In this document: in pieces, positions 12,117 through 25,846 of the stretch
Numbering within the stretch: position 1 is the stretch's first letter
How the letters are laid out: the number at the start of each line of letters is the position of its first letter
Assembly: GCA_036852015.1 (NCBI GenBank)
Contig: JAANDG010000039.1
Span: forward strand, 310,001-374,000
Direction: 5' to 3'
From: Pelodera strongyloides
Lineage: Eukaryota > Nematoda > Chromadorea > Rhabditida > Rhabditidae
Length of the DNA: 64,000 bases
The notes under the pieces: generated by a model
Told to the model about the DNA's origin: nothing
Databases searched by the model: none
What the model saw: only the letters and a program-made list of their open reading frames with translations
Position numbers and translations under genes: made by a program

Positions 12117-15100
12117 CGACAGACAGACAGACAGACAGACCGACAGACAGACAGATAGACAGACACAACACACACATACACAAATATGATAAAAAACCAA
12201 CCATGAACTTGTTTGCCCCTGTTCCCCATCTTGTCTTCAGCATCTAGCTGTTGTAAAAGTCGCCGTTCAAGTTCTAACAATTCAGCAACCCGAGTTCGCT
12301 CATCCTGCAAACACACATGTTTCTACCATGTTACAATAAGTACAGAAAGCTACTGATTCGCTTCATGCGTTTATTAAAACAACAACAAATTCAATTCGTA
12401 ATACTTATGTACACTAAACGCTTAGTAGATGTCTGAACAAAAAGAAGCAAGGTCTGTAACTATGATTATAAAACTCCATGATCTCCAGTGTTAGCTTCTC
12501 CAAAAAGTCGGGCAGCAAAACTAACCGGCGATAGGAACAGCATCATCTTATCCTCCAAACAATCTCTGTGGAAAAAGTGTCGACAAGAGTGTGAATAGAA
12601 TGGACGAGAGAAAAGAGGCCTTTGACAGCCAGAACACTGTTCGGCAGCACGTACCACAGTCACTCTAAACTTTTATTTTATTCAGTTTTGGGATAAAGGA
12701 TTATCTGCTGGAAGTAGCGGTGTTGCCTACGTGCCACGTTACTAGACTAAGAGACGCCTATTGACCATAGGCAAGTTCAAAAAAAAAATCCATAGCTTAT
12801 CCGCAAACGTTCTCATTTTCAAGCGGATTCTGCAGAATTTCCCAGATACGGAAGAACGGAAGACAGGGAATAAAGATTTTCATTCGTACCGTTTCTTCAA
12901 TCGATCTGTCCGCTCGCGAATTTCCGTTGCTGTTTGCGTGGCCTCCTTCATAGCGGTTTGCAGATTCTGTAATGTTCATTTCCACCATCACAGCTAATTC
13001 TACTCTATTCACTGCTCAATTGAGGGGAAATTCTACACAAAAATTAAATCTCCCTCTATCCTTAGGCAAACCAGTCAGTAATTTCTGGTTTATTTATCGA
13101 AACAATAAAGATGATCATTATAATCTACACTTCTCCACGTAAACTTAGTTACTGTATACCTGGATCTTAGCCGAATGTTCCTTTAGGCATTCACAAAGCG
13201 GTTCTTTGAAGTGTTGAATCTTTGTAAAGTCCGGGAAAAATGGCAGGATATCCTGGAAATACGACGTTGCATGAGATGAACAAGTACAATAACAAACATT
13301 CACGAAGTATCTTCTCCACAGTGACGCAAACCTCACAACTATGATTTCATAGTTGCCGTGCCCTTATCAAATCCTAAAGCTACCGTACAATAAGCCCACC
13401 TGTATCTTTATCACATCTCCACTCTCTTTCAGCAATCCAATTGCAGCTGCCGCATCCCCAGATTCTCGTATGATATGCGAGGCTAAAATATACTAGAGGT
13501 ACAAAGGGAAACACTCTAATTAGAAATACTGCACCACCGATCAAGAAACGAACCCACAAGAATCTATTATTTCCAAGAAAGCTCACCAATTTTCATCCAC
13601 ACCCTCCGACGCACCTCCAGAGGATATTTGACACCAGGCGAACTGATCAGAAAGTCCTGAACAAAAGTACTAAACCTACTATACAGAGTTTCACGCTATA
13701 ATTCACGCTTGCAAACGTCTAACTTTTCTTATCACGCCCAACAAACACAAACTAAATCACATAACATAGCCAAAGTAAAATGAAATGAAACATACATCAT
13801 CATCAGCGTTCATCCATCGAGCACACTCCTTGGCAAGCTCAACGTCAATCTAAAGCAGGTGAACGAAGTTAAAAAATAACGTGGCATATATCCTATCGAG
13901 CAGTACATACACTGGACAACAAAAATCGGTAATCGAGTAAGGCGTCAATCAGACAAGAACTTCACAGCCAATTCAATGATCTTCATGAACGAGACAAACC
14001 TTTAGGGCCAATTCCGTTGCCTCGTAAAACAGTTCGGAAACGCAATACAGGAAAACGGTGGATCGATCCGCAGCTGAAAGGAAGGGGTATGTTAAATGCG
14101 AAGGAAGACATACGTTTGTTGACAAGGTTAAGAACAAGAACTCTACGATAGAGAGCAAGAACTACATTATCCTACTGTCCACTATACCGCCCTCCCCCGC
14201 ATCCGTTTCTATACGGTAGGCTACAGTACGCTACAGTAATGCCTCCCTTTCTCAAAATCAAATGTATATGGTTTAGAGCAGATTACATTTCACAACCTCA
14301 CTCACAAAGGCCGAACCGGCGCCACTATTGACTATGTAGAGATCCAGGCAATGAGAATACGAAGAAAGAGAAAACAAACACAAACATACAATTATCATGC
14401 GTGACTCGGATGGCAAACTCCAAGTCGTAGGGCAATGAGTGTCCATCTTTTCCGTGCTTCTCCAAGTAGTTCTGCAACTGTTTTGGACGGAACTTCGCAT
14501 ACCTAAGAATAAAATAAGTATGAAAATAGCCAAGGAGGGTATTCCTGTTTCGTTTCGGCGCCATTTAACACTATAAATTCACTATAATCCTCTATTGGGG
14601 GATGAAATACGAACTAATTAGAAACCATAAACATGAGCAAAACTTGCATTGATATGAGAAAATTGTGTAGAGATACGTCTCCCTTTCCACTCGGTTGCTC
14701 GACAGCCCATTCCAGATATCGGACCGCCTCAACGGCCTAAATGGGCAGATTATCTGATGACAAAATTGAAAACGGGAATAGAGTAACCTACGACTAACCT
14801 GTCGACCGCGCCATTCAACAGAAACGTTTTCATAAGGACGTTCAGTACATTGAAATCAGCTTTTGTAAACGAAATACCCACCAATTTCTGGTCATTTTGA
14901 CACTGTGACAGTGTGGACATCAAAGCTGATGGTCTCAGCCGGGAATTACCACACAAACACCTGAAAACAGAGGAATTTAACTGTGAACACTATGCATAGT
15001 CATACCTCAAGGTCAGGTCAGTCATACAGCGAATATATAAACAATACGAAATCCACTAGGCTGCTAGACTATACAGATGCAACGTGAGAAAAAGAGTGCA

Positions 15101-18100
15101 AAACACTTACTTGAAGAGCTCTCTTGGTATTTGCGACACCAAACTTGGTGCGTACTTATAGTACAGAGAAGTGCGATTCTGAAACACATACAATATGCGA
15201 TGACAATGCCAGTTAAACAACGTCCCATAATAAGCTAACAACGTAACTTAACTGTCACCGTCACGTAAACATGTCGTTATGCACGCTAATGCAAACCATA
15301 AAAGGAAATCAAAATCAGAATAGTATGGTCACTCACTTGAGTCTTTATCACTTCAAGCGCCTCTCGATATGATTCTCGCAGCAAATAAATGTTGATAACC
15401 GTTTCCCAGTCTAAATGTATAACATTAAAAAATGTAAGTCTTATTTCAACGTCCACGTTTGTGACACCCATAAGTCGTAGGTTTACAGTACGTCGTACGT
15501 ACATGTACGAATGTTCACGCGAAGTCACGCATGTGTGAAGAATGAAACTAATATGGAAGGACACCTTTTTTACTCACCTTTCAACATGGATGCCAAATAA
15601 AGCTGACAGTCAAAGTCTCCGTGCGAGACAACTAACTGATACACGGCCTCCTTGTTGCTGATTATGCACTCCTCAAATAATAAGAAGGATTGTATTAAAC
15701 TGCCGGTATATGGTATCATACTCAATTAAGTTACACTCTAAAATCCATGTAAAATATCCCCGAAACTTTGAACTGCGTACCTTAACATCAGTAAAATGGC
15801 AGCGATTCTCGTCAACGAAACGCTATGCACCCACAATAGTACGCTACACCTCATCTTACTGTATACGGTACAGTATATACTGCATAACGAACAATACTGT
15901 ATATCGCACTCTCAATCTCAACCACAAAATGTAAGAACGTGCGTATACTGTAATGTAAGTGTACCTTACGAAAACAAATGTTTTTCGATGGATGATCGAA
16001 TCATCTGCTTATTGTAAGAAGCGCAATCGCGATGCAAACCAACCTGTACAACCTTCCTCGTCAGAAACGTATGCAATTGTTTCTCCAGTTCCTTCCCCCT
16101 CTCCTCTCTCGGTGTAGTGCCTCGTCGTGTCTCTGCTATCTCTGTGAGTTGAACTTCCAGGAGCCACATGATGAGCGCATCTCGCTTCATTACGTCCTTA
16201 AGAGTCAAGAGTAAATAAGCATAATATTAAGTTATTGAGTGAGCTCGTAGAGGCCCAGAAGTGACTCGCGTCGTGAGTCGGTGGACGCTGGTTATTCATA
16301 CGCGCGCCAAACAAGCCTATGGCGTTGTCCGCCTCCCGCTCATAATAGAACATAATAATTAGCATACATACAATACACATGAGAACGAGAACGAGTTGTC
16401 CAGTATCCGCTATAGACCACGTGTCATACCACTTTAACAATCATTCAATGAAACCTCGAGCATACCTCGCCTCTTGTGAATTGGTCCAATTTCTTCTCCA
16501 GTAAAGTCTTCAGTCCTTGGCGACGGTCATCTTCTGTCGATAAGAAGCGCATCACGACCTTAAAGATCGTTCTATAAACCTTTATATCCTTGAACAGTTT
16601 CACATGCTTACTCTTACCCCCTATCATCAACAGCTGCTGCTTCTTCCATGTCCGCAAACCAGGCACACGAGAAAACGGGATAATTTCACAGAAAAAACCT
16701 CGCTGACCGGCCACCCAACGGTTCTTACCGAAAAACCCATTTGGTGACTGGTTGGTGATGACCACTTGACGACGGCTGTTAGGGACATTTGGTCACAACT
16801 CAAGTTTCGTACGTAACGACGACAGTTTCCTAGTTTCCTATGCAAGACCAGTTTCGACTCACCGACTCAAAAGGCTCCGAACTATAGGCAAGAATTTCGG
16901 CAGCGGCAATATAACTGAAAAAAAGTAGAGTATACCGGAGTTCAGATTTCAGTGCGCAACTTTTTGATGTAATAAAGCATGATTATTATAACAGGATCTG
17001 GAACTAAATTGGTTCTTCTAGTTTTTGAAGTTGTTAATTCGAGGAGGTGGACGATCAACTGAATGATGCAGCCTGTTCGTCCCTTCGATCCCTTCCAACT
17101 CTCATGCAAAAGTTGAATAACGGAGCCGGAGAGCCGAGTGGTGAGCCTCAGGAGCAGGATCTGAGGATGTAGCCTCAGGAGCAGGATCTGAGGATGTAGC
17201 CTCAGGAGCAGGATCTGAGGATGTATGGCCAGGAGTGTGTGACTGAGTCCAAACATGTGGGACAGTGGGACTGTTCACATCTCCCCAATCGTTGACCACT
17301 CATAACACGAGCCAATCTAGCTCCCATGATGAGAGTACTGTAAGTGTTTGTAATTTATCGTTTATCTTGTAGTTGTTTTCGGAATAGACCAGTAGACCGA
17401 CCTTATGGAGATCCATCACTATGCTTATTAAACTGTGTTAAATATGAGTTGTAAGGAAACAATAATGGAGTTGACAAAGAACCCTGATAAGCAGAAAGCA
17501 GATTCAAACTCAATCCACCCCACTCACTTCTTATCCTTCATATGTTTGTCGGCCAGCTTCCTCAGTACAAGGTCGTGAGCCGCCGGATCGATGTCCATTC
17601 GCGCTCGTGCAACGACGACAGCACGGGTGAACTCACCGCGTTCCAGCATGATTCTCCAAACGTATCTGAATAGACATCCCATTATCAGCCAAAAAGCGAA
17701 GAACTACATTTCTTCCAAAATCATTCGCATTTCAACAAATAGAAAATATAACATTTAGGACACGGTCGAGTTTCAGGTTCCGGGAGCCAGGCGCGCGACG
17801 ACATGCTTTACGACCGGTGACTTACCCCTTAGCTAACTTAGAGATCCATCTATTGTAAGGGACCCGTTTTTAGGACAAATTCACACCTCGTCTCATCATT
17901 TGGTCTGTATTTCATCGTCCACTGGCTGGTGTAAACCCAGTGGAATTCGGATGACGGGTCAAAAGTGAGGCCAACAGCAGAGCCATGCTGTTCCTAAACA
18001 CAGTAGCTTTGTGAAATCGAACGGCATGACCAACATAGGCCAGATGTATAGCTGTCAGAAGTAATAAAATCACATCCACACTTACAACTTAATTTACTCA

Positions 18101-21100
18101 ATAACACAGCACATCTGAATAGATATCGCATAACAGCTATCAGCCAAAAAGCGAGAAAACACAGCGCACAACACTTGGGTTGTGAAAACATCCTAGTAGG
18201 CGGGACAAGAAAATTTCCTTATACTATATGCAAATTCTGTGCTATTACGTGCCTTTTCCGGGCATTTAGAATACTCTCACAAGTCGGGTGCCATTCCGCT
18301 TTAAATATTTCCATTCGGATGAAAAATCACAGACAACCTACCGTACTCCATATATCCTCGTAAACGACCGCTTGATTGTATATCGAAGTTGCGATCACCC
18401 GATTTGGGAATGCAATCAAAGTGTGATATTCAGTCAGTGATACGCCGACAGCTTTCTCAACACTGCCCTCCACACGTGGCATTCTAGAATATACAAGGTT
18501 TTCTTCTTCTGCTGACACAGTGCTTAGCACAGAAAGATCTACCCAATGACGCCACAATCATAGCAAATGGTAAAAACTCGAAACTTAAAAACATATTTGA
18601 TCGCAATGTTTCAATGCCTGCATTTATTCTTCGTTCATTTGAACTGTGGTTAAAGTTGCCATTGCAAGTCTTAGTCCATCTTAGGCATCCATCTTTAAAG
18701 CATCCATCTTAGGCACAAAAAAAAAACACCCAAATCAATGTGCTGGTTAGGCCTTGAGTCAAAATAGTGAAAAAATTATTTCACATACTCAGTGCTCTTA
18801 TCTTCCACCAGCACATCGCGAGGGCTTTCCGCCTGTAGTTGAACCTGTCCAGTCGTGTACCTGCATTGACAAAAACATCGTCTTATTATTAGCAGAATAT
18901 TAACTTACACAGCCCACAACCCGGTCCTCTAGAAAACATAATAAAAAGGGAAATCAAAAACCATAAATATCTCGAAAATGAGAACAACCTTCGACATGCG
19001 AATACGAACAAGTGATCACATTTCATAGTGCACGACTACCTGAACTATCAACCGTAAAAGTACCTTATATCGGCCGTAAAGTACCTTATATCAGTCATAA
19101 ACTCTAAGTAAACAATGTAAACTAAATACCAAACTTGAAAAATGACAAAACTTACGAATTACCGGTCAACCAAACGAATCTTCTCGGCTCTCCGAGTACA
19201 GGGTGAATGGCCAGATAAGACCACTTCGACGGTGTGGACGACGTTGATTCTAACGTACATAAGCCCTTCTCTAAAGTTTATTTTTATTTTAGTACCACAA
19301 GCATAATACTTAAACACCTGTGTCAATGAACATACACCAGTAACCTAACCACTAGCAGTTATGCTCATGTATGTCAACAAAGTAGTTCAACAATCACAGA
19401 AAAAGACTTCAAAGGCAAAAAAATAATCCTTCACAGAACTATTCAGATAAATTAGACCAACTGAACACTGGATTAATAGAAACAAAAAAAAAATACCTTT
19501 TTGAGCAAACAGTTGTAGAAAGACGGGCTGCGGTCCCGTCTCGGGTGCCGTAGGAACTATCCATGCAGACTACAAAATCACACCGTTTAATATCACAATA
19601 CTACCACCTCACATTAACACACCCTGATAAAATTAACAACACCACTTAGCAAAAAAATATATGGGGTAAGGGGTATGCGCATGCAACTACTGTAGCACAG
19701 TAGCACTGTGTCAACTATGGGAACAAGATTCTGACTATTATATAAGATCACTGCTCGAAACGCCGCGCGGGGCTTGTGATTATTTCTAATTCACAGACCT
19801 GTAACGATATTGAGCTCACATAACTGCTCGGGGCGTTCCCAGTCTTTTGGGTCGTGTCTACCGTACCACAAACGGAGTACAGACGACTCGGCTGGCAGAC
19901 GAGAACCATCCATCTGGAACAGCAAATGTCAATACATACATACAGTATACCAACTACCAACCGCCCCAGCGTGAAATGGGAAAACACAAGAAAAGCAGGA
20001 ACAAGTGAACTAAATAGTTTCCGAGCCAAGAGTCGATAATAGATCGTTCCCGCCTAGTTACGTGAGACTAAGTTTATCCAATTAACTCACCTCAAACAAC
20101 TCTTACTTACTAACTAGAAGTTAGAACCATCTGCTTCTGTTTAACGAGAAACATACCGATTATTCCTCGGGTCGTCATCGTTAACTAAGCGAAGTTGCAG
20201 ATTGCAGATCTAAAATTAAAATCAACCTTTACACGTGAATAATAGCCAAGATTTCAAATGCAATGAGTGAAGCAACTACTCGATTCTACCTGCATACATT
20301 ACTGAAAGGGATATGCGTCGAGATACCATCACTATCGTATCCTACGTCCTACGCCCTACACTACGGCCTTTCGGGCAGTTTTCACTAACAAAACCAATGC
20401 ACATACAGGTGAATCCTTTTCCATATCCCATCGCATATCCTTCAGATAGGCCAATGTTCCGTTATTTGATATATTTGTCTCGTAGATTGCACCTGAATGA
20501 TGACATTTCAGTCGTTTCGCTTTTTGTCACTTGCCAGAATCAAAATAGTTAATATCGCACACTTTCCAAGCACTTCATTCTATTTCAACACCCCAAATCA
20601 TATTATGTAAGTTAAAGGAGACCAATTCGGCTGCTCAGTAACTGTACATACAAGTTGGGAGTAACAAATTAATAATAATGAGAATACCTTTAACAGTTCC
20701 GATAAGAATAGGTCCAGTCTCTTCATCTTTGCTCTTTTCACTGCTCCATCCAACAGCGCTCAGCACTCCCTGGAGGATATTCACATCTTATATAGTCACA
20801 TCCTATGATCCACTAGGTAAAGAGGGAGCAAGTGGTAACTCTAATCGAATTGACATATAAATCTAATTTCACTCAACATGTGCAAATTGCAGATGTGAAG
20901 CCGTATACCGCATTAGCCAACAAACTTCAAAACAAGGTACAGTTTTTTTTAAAATATCTTTGCCTGCCGTTCTGCGAATAACCACTCACCTTAATCTGCC
21001 TTACTGGAAAACACTGCTTCGTCTTCAAGTTGACGTAGAGATTCTCTCCGCTTGCGTATGATGCAATGCAATGTTTCCCACAAAACGACAAATGAAGGTA

Positions 21101-21909
21101 GCTGAGTTCTTCGGAAAACGACACTGGCACCGCGATTTCTAAACCAAAAATCTTCACTTCAATTAAATTGATGGGTAATTTCTGTAAATGTCTAGGGATC
21201 CTCAAAATACATGTAATAACACATGAACATTTTTTTTATTACAGACAGCAACACACGACACACGTTACTATAAATATAAATATTGGTTTATAATAAATTT
21301 TATTAACACATAAATGTGTGCATCAATATGATGAAAGGTTGAAAAGCAACAAGTGAATGATCATGGATTTAATTATCTTGAACAAATTAATGTGAAGTTA
21401 ATTGCTACTATCGAAAAGAATACGTTTTCACTAACTAACAAGCTGAACTCACACTTTTTGAGGGAAACACCAATAACCTAAAGCGATTGAAAACAAGTTG
21501 CAAGGACTCACCAACTGGCTTGTCACTGTTCACCACCGACAACTTGAGGATCTTGCGGTTGTTAATCGCTGCAACAAGAATTCCGCCGCGAACACGAAGG
21601 TGTGTGATATTCACCGAAGAGGCCAATCTGAAGCAACCGTACGTTTCCTACAAATTATTTGCAAGCCTTTGGAAACGCTTTTCCCCTACATATCGCTTCG
21701 CTATTCTACAGTTAAACTATGAAGTACAATTTAAACGTCCAAAACAGTACCTACATTAGACATCCGTGAGGCCGTCATGTGGAAATTCTTACAGTAACCC
21801 ATGTGAAAAATAACGAAGAAAGATTACGCACGCTAAAATGATACCTCAACTCCTTCTTGATGTCTTGGGCGGTTCTGACAAAGATCCCATTTTGTTGTGA
21901 TTGCATCAT
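11680..21909 (-). CDS. VPS18: VPS18, RING-bearing core subunit of HOPS/CORVET tethering complexes
   Basis: Large gene of about 27 exons for the class C Vps core subunit that builds endosome and lysosome tethering complexes and has RING-type E3 features. The start ATG (21909) follows an in-frame TGA and begins MMQSQQNGIFVRTAQDIKK. The N-terminal beta-propeller follows: LASSVNITHLRVRGG (21507-21629), GVLSAVGWSSEKSK (20680-20777), RLWYGRHDPKDWERPEQLCE (19790-19914) and EPRRFVWLTG near 19155. Next come KAVGVSLTEYHTLIAFPNRV (18345-18554) and YVWRIMLERGEFTRAVVVAR (17530-17666), which opens the helical solenoid. The solenoid includes DALIMWLLEVQLTEI (16040-16194) and DILPFFPDFTKIQHFKEPL (13160-13254). 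A coiled-coil exon precedes the RING: CSGCQRPLFSRPFYSHSCRH and FFHRDC (12527-12661), then LGSDCPLCGLIAI (11874-11960). The final exon, joined through a GTAAGA donor, gives QIDSSLFKEGEYEEDLATW and ends at 11680. Domain order and C-terminus agree with metazoan VPS18. Introns carry a (CAGA)n tract and a 27-bp minisatellite. Confidence 0.93.
12031..12164. repeat. (CAGA)n tetranucleotide microsatellite
   Basis: About 130 bp of CAGA repeats with a few point variants (aaag, ccga, ataga) in the VPS18 intron between the last two RING-region exons. Open frames of SVCLSVCL repeats on the minus strand are a by-product of this tract. Confidence 0.95.
17136..17226. repeat. Three-copy 27-bp minisatellite
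   Basis: The unit cctcaggagcaggatctgag followed by gatgtag is present three times in tandem in a VPS18 intron. Confidence 0.9.
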
Positions 21910-22823
21910 TCAGTTGATCCACCTTACATCTAGCACAGTACCTTCAAAGCACTTCCAATTAGTATAGAGACAAAGCAGCAGTTTCGACTAGTCATGTATT
22001 CATCATCAGGCAACATAATCTTCGGAAAAGGCTAATAACAGTTCGAATCATAATCTTCTGCAAAAGGCTAATAACAGTTCGAATCATAATCTTCTGCAAA
22101 AGGCTAATAACAGTTCGAATCAAAGTTCGTACGTTCCTGCACAAATTATCTATTTCGCACAAAAGAAAATAGAGTATATCAAAAAGATTGAAGCCGAATG
22201 ATAGTCTAGCCTTAACCTTTAACCTTTTTTAATCCCGACACCCTAACCCGCTCTTGTAGATAAACTCTGCGAGTTTTAAAACTCTGGACCGTGTAAATAA
22301 TTTAAATACAATAAAAACATATTTACTTACAAAGGTCTTGGAAAATCATATATAAAGGAATGTACCATACATTGACGAAATAACAATATATAAACTTACT
22401 AAATCACCTCCAAAACTAAAAGTTACAAGAGATCACATCACAATCGATTGGTACCACGTAAATCATACGGTTCATCGTAAATCATAAATCACACACTGTT
22501 AAGAATGTTGAATGTATCAATATCAATGCACTTCAATTATGCAAAAAAAAAACAGGAAAAAACGAACTAAACAAAGAAACACATGTACGCATTGTAAAAA
22601 CTACCGTACATATCATACCTAGTAGCTAGTCAAACGCTAAAAACAATGTCCGTCAAGCAGTTCGTCCCATAAAAATCACATACGTAAGGGCAACTAACAA
22701 AACAATCACAAAAATATGTACACCGGTGTACTCGTATTCATATCAACAAGCTCAAGGGTCAAGCTAGCCCCGTTGGACGACACCACTTCACTACAATGAA
22801 ATCTACATCACTACAGTATGTCT
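21910..22823. other. Gap upstream of VPS18, no gene seen; holds a 36-bp triplicate
   Basis: This 910-bp interval lies between the unrecognised helical gene and VPS18, both minus strand. The unit cataatcttctgcaaaagg with ctaataacagttcgaat (36 bp) is repeated three times at 22014-22121. The remainder is AT-rich with no credible coding exon. It presumably contains the VPS18 5' region. Confidence 0.7.
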
Positions 22824-25606
22824 CTAATGTCGAATACTCCCCGTCCTTCCTCTGGGTACTGTATCCTCAAAAGGCCACTTCTCTCTCAGACTCCGCAGAA
22901 GAACATCACCCTTCTGAATCCACTGCTCATCGTCGACCTTGGGTCTTCTCAGAACCAAATTTGCCATTTCCTTCAGTTTTGTGCCAATTTCTCCAAAGCA
23001 TTGAGGCTGTCCATCACTCTTCTAAAGTACGGAATATACGCCTAGATAATAATGGGCCTAGTGTTTTTTTCGAACACAATCAATGATTTTCTTAAGTTTA
23101 CCGTTTTCCTATGTGACACCTGCATTCACACATCATATATCATTTCAATTTCAGATGAAACCATTCTCTATATTGGAAAAGATAAAGCTTTAGTGCAAAT
23201 TTTGGTAAATAGACAGACATATGGCATACAATTCATAAACTATCACAAAACCATTGATTCAAAAAACGAAACGATTTACCTTAAAATACTCTAGAAGGAG
23301 AAAATAAGTAACAATTCCTCACCTTCAACGAAAGCAGAACCATCAAGAGTTTAGCGACAAGTGTCATAGCCGAGTCCATGACATCTTTCGCATCAAACTC
23401 AGTACAAGCCAACAAAGATGACGGAAGGTGAAGTAACACATCGATACCGCACACTAAACAAATTGTAGGAAATGTCACAAAAACGGTGTACGATTTTATG
23501 ATGTACAATTGTCGATGTGGAAGAAGCGGCGATAACGTATCATTGTTGTCAAACAATATGTACCAACGTTTATATTATAATAACAAAGTAAAACACAACT
23601 TCACATCGGAAAGTATAGCCATACACATAACCCTCCCAGCTTAAAAGACGCAGAGACAATTCACCACCCACACAAGAGTGGTGAATATCGCTTCAGGTGT
23701 AGGATGTAAAGACAAAAGGGACCTACCTATCCTTCTAAAGTCCGTAGCTTGTGCAATAATTGATAAGCAGTCGGCGATGCATTGACCAGTAAATGATCTA
23801 TTCACCACGTCCAACGAATCGCACTGAAAAAAAAACAATGCAAACAATGAGCGCATTTTCAGGACCGCCCAGGTACAAGACCACCCAGGGGCAGGTGGAC
23901 CACCCAGGCACAGGACCACCCAAATGCAGGACCAGCATGACCACCCATGTGCAGTGCCTCCTAAGTACAGGACCAACAAGACCACCCAGGTGCAGTGCCT
24001 CTTAAATAAGGACCATCCAGGTGCAGGACCACCGGCAGCGGGCAGAGGGACAACAGGTCTAAAGCGAGGCGCAAAATAGATCCGGACAGGACTGTTCCAG
24101 TTCAAACCATCTCCGGATCTTCAAATTTACATGGATGAGCGGCATCGTATCGAAATAATAATAAAGTCGACAAACCTTTGTAGTGACTTCCAAAATTATC
24201 CGAGATCGTGCTCTAACTAACGTTCGGACATCATTTTCGTCATTTACCTGAAAAAAGGTAAATCACGGGAAAGGTTTTTAAATAGTTACAAGTGTACAGA
24301 AAAAGAAAGTTCACATCGACTGCACCTTCCAACAATATGTTCCAAACCAAGCAAAACCCACCCCAATAATCAATAGGTTCCTCAAGTCATTGATTAACAT
24401 ATCAAATAGAATTGAAGCACTTTTGATGAGTAATTGTTCGGGCAAAGCGTCCAAGTTACATAGGCGGTAATAAACATCCACGCATTCATCGAGGAATATA
24501 GAGTGACGGGGCTGAAAATTGCAAATATTAAGAAAACTCTATAAATGTTAAAGGGACTGTCAAGTCGGTCTTGCTTGCATGTTGGGCTCGAAAAAAAGCT
24601 TGCGTTTTGAAGGTAAGGAAAGTGAAAATAAAAATAAACAAAAACTTTCATGTAAGAAGAAAAGCAATTTCAAATCCCTCCAAAAAACTCCTTCAGTATG
24701 GGATTCGAGTCGTGTGGACAGAGCTAAGCCAAATCGTTGTCCACGGGACGGTTTGAATTACCGGCTCGCCGCAACGCACCCCTTTCCTTGCGTTGCGGCG
24801 GGTTTTGTTCACGTTTATGACAAAATTTGAAATATTTTAATCTGCGGCCATTTTTATGGGTATTCTGTATTGTGCGCCGTTCGAGATTTACTTAATCTGC
24901 GCCAGGAGATGCCTTTCTGCGCAGAATCCCCCTTGACATGCCCTTTAAGAAATCAACGGGGCAGCGAAAGGACAGTCCTCACAGATAATGCAATGCATTG
25001 CTGACGCACAGCTTGTAATTACTGCAATTCTAATTATAACCATCGTAGTTAATCGCTAATCTAATTACAGAGCAAAACAAAGAACTATTTATTGCCTTCT
25101 CTTTCGAGCTTCTCGCTCGCATACACATACACACACAGCACAGACCGATGCCGCATCAAATTTCATAACACACACGCTCACGTAGACCAGGAGAAACAAA
25201 GCAAAGTCACTAGACTGAAAGGGTAATGTTGGTTGAGTGAAACATACTCATTTCTTTTAGATAACCGAGTTTTTAAATAAAAAAATCCTCTGTAAACGTA
25301 ACGTAAATAATTCACAATTCCAGCGCAAAACACATGGTTTGCAGCTTCAAAATATAATAGGAGAGACAAACAAAATATTTAGCATACACTCGCCTTAACA
25401 CTCCTTGCCCGAGTCCGATGTGAAAAATGGAACCAATAGACTTTCGACAGGAACGAAAGGGTATCCGCCAGTACGGTCTGAAAAAAAAGGTTTAAAAAGT
25501 TTATTAAAAAAACTGTGCCATACACGTACTCAGCGACTGGCTTGTCACGTGTAGTATCCAGCGACCGTGACGGGAACAGTACGCTATACATTTTGCAATT
25601 TTGCAT
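22824..25606 (-). CDS. Unrecognised, mostly alpha-helical protein, about 280 residues
   Basis: Seven exons with compatible phases on the minus strand. The likely start ATG (25606) lies 4 bp after a GTTTCAG acceptor and reads MQNCKMYSVLFPSRSLDTTR. Next are TVLADTLSFLSKVYWF (about 25389-25480), RHSIFLDECVDVYYRLCN to FDMLINDL (about 24365-24513), and VNDENDVRTLVRARSRII (24177-24248). Then come CDSLDVVNRSFTGQCIADCL (about 23729-23825), VCGIDVLLHLPSSLLAC to TLVAKLLMVLLSL (about 23323-23454), and a last exon SDGQPQCFGEIGTKLKEMAN to RGRTGSIRH, stop at 22824. The pattern of leucine-rich amphipathic stretches suggests a helical solenoid such as HEAT-type repeats, but I cannot name a family. It is divergent from the plus-strand gene beginning at 25847, leaving about 240 bp between starts. 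The true 5' end could lie farther upstream. Confidence 0.6.
23868..24031. repeat. GACCACCCAGGTGCAG minisatellite
   Basis: About nine degenerate copies of a roughly 16-bp unit (gaccacccaggtgcag and variants) inside an intron of the unrecognised helical gene. It shares its GACCACCCA core with the array at 11312-11535 but differs in the rest of the unit. Confidence 0.85.
24552..24944. mobile_element. TTAA-flanked MITE-like element, family C, copy 1
   Basis: A 393-bp non-coding element in an intron of the helical gene. It is bounded by TTAA on both sides (24548-24551 and 24945-24948) with imperfect inverted ends AGGGACTGTCAAGTCGG and AGGGCATGTCAAGGGGG. An internal 12-bp inverted repeat (cgccgcaacgca / tgcgttgcggcg) lies at 24767-24803. 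TTAA flanks are typical of piggyBac-type insertions; that classification is inference. Confidence 0.6.
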
Positions 25607-25846
25607 TAACCTGAAACAGCTACACTACTACAGTAGCCCGAGTAACAGTTTTTTTAATAACAAATTCTGCAATCGTTCAGAATACAAATCAATCCAGATT
25701 CCAGATACACTTTTTCCAATATCAATATCCTGTCTATGATTAACAACAACTTATTGTATAAATTATAAAGATTATGCAAGAACATCTGCAAAGTCAATAT
25801 AAGCTAGCTCTTCAGGTTGCAGTAAGCGAAAGTGCGAAAGACTAGA

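Noticed and set aside
12005..12316. Minus-strand frames rich in SVCLSVCL
   Set aside because: Entirely explained by the (CAGA)n microsatellite in a VPS18 intron; the flanking true exon is in a different context.
22796..23294. Plus-strand open frames in this interval
   Set aside because: Shadows of the last exons of the minus-strand helical gene and its introns; no splice-consistent plus-strand model.
23641..24105. Minus-strand frame with repeated Gly/Pro/Trp residues
   Set aside because: By-product of the GACCACCCAGGTGCAG minisatellite inside an intron; the real exon (CDSLDVVNRSF) uses only part of it.
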